In this document: positions 63,612 to 64,000 of the stretch, in pieces | Numbering within the stretch: the first letter of the stretch is position 1 | Layout of the letters: the number at the start of each line of letters is the position of its first letter | Assembly (NCBI RefSeq): GCF_029633865.1 | Contig: NC_079230.1 | Span: 28,956,009-29,020,008 of the forward strand | DNA: 64,000 bases | Source: Lampris incognitus | Lineage: Eukaryota; Chordata; Actinopteri; Lampriformes; Lampridae | Reading direction: 5' to 3' | The notes under the pieces: model-generated | The model's input: the letters and a program-made list of their open reading frames with translations, nothing else | Told to the model about the DNA's origin: nothing | Databases searched by the model: none | Translations under genes and position numbers: made by a program

Positions 63612-64000
63612 CCGGAAAACACCAAAACATGAAGGAAGAAATCAGCGCATTGTGTGGTTAAAAGTAACAGTAGTAATACATTAGCTATCAATAATAGCTA
63701 GTAGCAAGCTTAGCTTGGAGCAGACAGGTATTTTTGTTGATTTTGGATGGATTAAGCTGGCCATGGGGTCTGCTATACTGTGACATCTATTGACGACATT
63801 GCGCTTCTTGCGTTCTGGGTTTCGGGAAGGGAAAGAAAATGACACCCCCTCCAAACTTTTCACATATCTAGTATCCGATCTGCAGATCCCATAGGCACAC
63901 CGTTTCAGCATTTTGTTGTGTGTTTGAAAGCTTGACGGACCGTTGCTAAGGTCGGATTGGACAAGCACCGTTCTGGGGAGGTACTTTGCGAAAGCTCAAT

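Larger units (their letters stand above)
1..64000. repeat. Tandem array of a 2,373-bp U1 snRNA repeat unit, 26 full copies plus one partial
   Basis: The first bases of the window recur at 2374, 4747, 7120 and so on to 62023, always in the same orientation. Period is 2,373 bp except in units 8, 10, 11 and 12 (2,374 bp, one extra T in a short T run, e.g. 17104-17106) and unit 23 (2,693 bp, LINE insertion). Other differences are scattered single bases, so the copies are homogenised by concerted evolution. Neither array edge is in the window, so the true copy number is unknown. Long arrays of near-identical units are easily mis-assembled, but shared and private marker bases show that the copies are not simple software duplicates. 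Confidence 0.98.

Noticed and set aside
1-64000. CRISPR array, rDNA or satellite without genes
   Set aside because: The unit is far too long for CRISPR, no 5S, 18S or 28S sequence is present, and each unit contains a recognisable U1 gene with promoter and 3' box. I also looked for U2, U4, U5 and U6 signature words and found none.

Overview
The whole window is one head-to-tail tandem array. A unit of 2,373 bp (2,374 bp in four copies) is repeated 26 times, and a 27th copy is cut off by the window end at 64000. Units start at 1, 2374, 4747, 7120, 9493, 11866, 14239, 16612, 18986, 21359, 23733, 26107, 28481, 30854, 33227, 35600, 37973, 40346, 42719, 45092, 47465, 49838, 52211, 54904, 57277, 59650 and 62023. 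No unit contains an intact protein gene. The recognisable function is RNA: each unit carries one complete 164-nt U1 spliceosomal snRNA gene on the minus strand, with a PSE-like promoter element and a 3' box at the spacing usual for vertebrate Pol II snRNA genes.

The host is very probably a teleost fish. Every unit holds a Tc1/mariner end fragment and a tRNA-derived SINE of kinds I know from fish genomes, and one unit holds a fish-type LINE tail. These identifications are from memory.

Layout of a unit, in unit-1 coordinates: 20-181 (-), a 53-codon ORF resembling the start of a Myb/SANT-like (MADF-type) DNA-binding domain; 182-498, nothing firm apart from CCAAT- and TATA-like boxes; 499-666, Tc1-like end; 669-1043 (+), 5'-truncated SINE; 1137-1151, U1 3' box; 1159-1322 (-), U1 snRNA; 1365-1382, PSE; 1431-1443, a second 3' box; 1451-1589 (-), a shortened U1-like paralogue; 1635-1651, a second PSE-like element; about 1652-2365, unrecognised DNA; 2366-2377, a palindrome containing a CRE.

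The U1 is not the ordinary vertebrate sequence. It aligns with human U1 without gaps (as I remember human U1) but differs at about 15 of 164 positions. Several differences are paired, compensatory changes in stem-loops II and III, which implies past selection as a working RNA. The U1A-binding loop and the 5'-splice-site-pairing end are intact, whereas the U1-70K-binding loop has A instead of the usual pyrimidine at position 33. Two U1-type genes per tandem unit recalls the embryonic U1 arrays of Xenopus, so an oocyte- or embryo-type U1 array is a reasonable but untested guess.

The copies record recent unequal exchange. Dimer alternation is visible in units 1-5, a 4,747-bp two-unit block is duplicated in units 6-10, and marker pairs recur five units apart at the right end. 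Eleven successive U1 genes (units 17-27) appear identical, while most of the first 16 carry private or shared changes. Unit 23 alone is lengthened by 320 bp, by a 5'-truncated LINE with a 19-bp target-site duplication.
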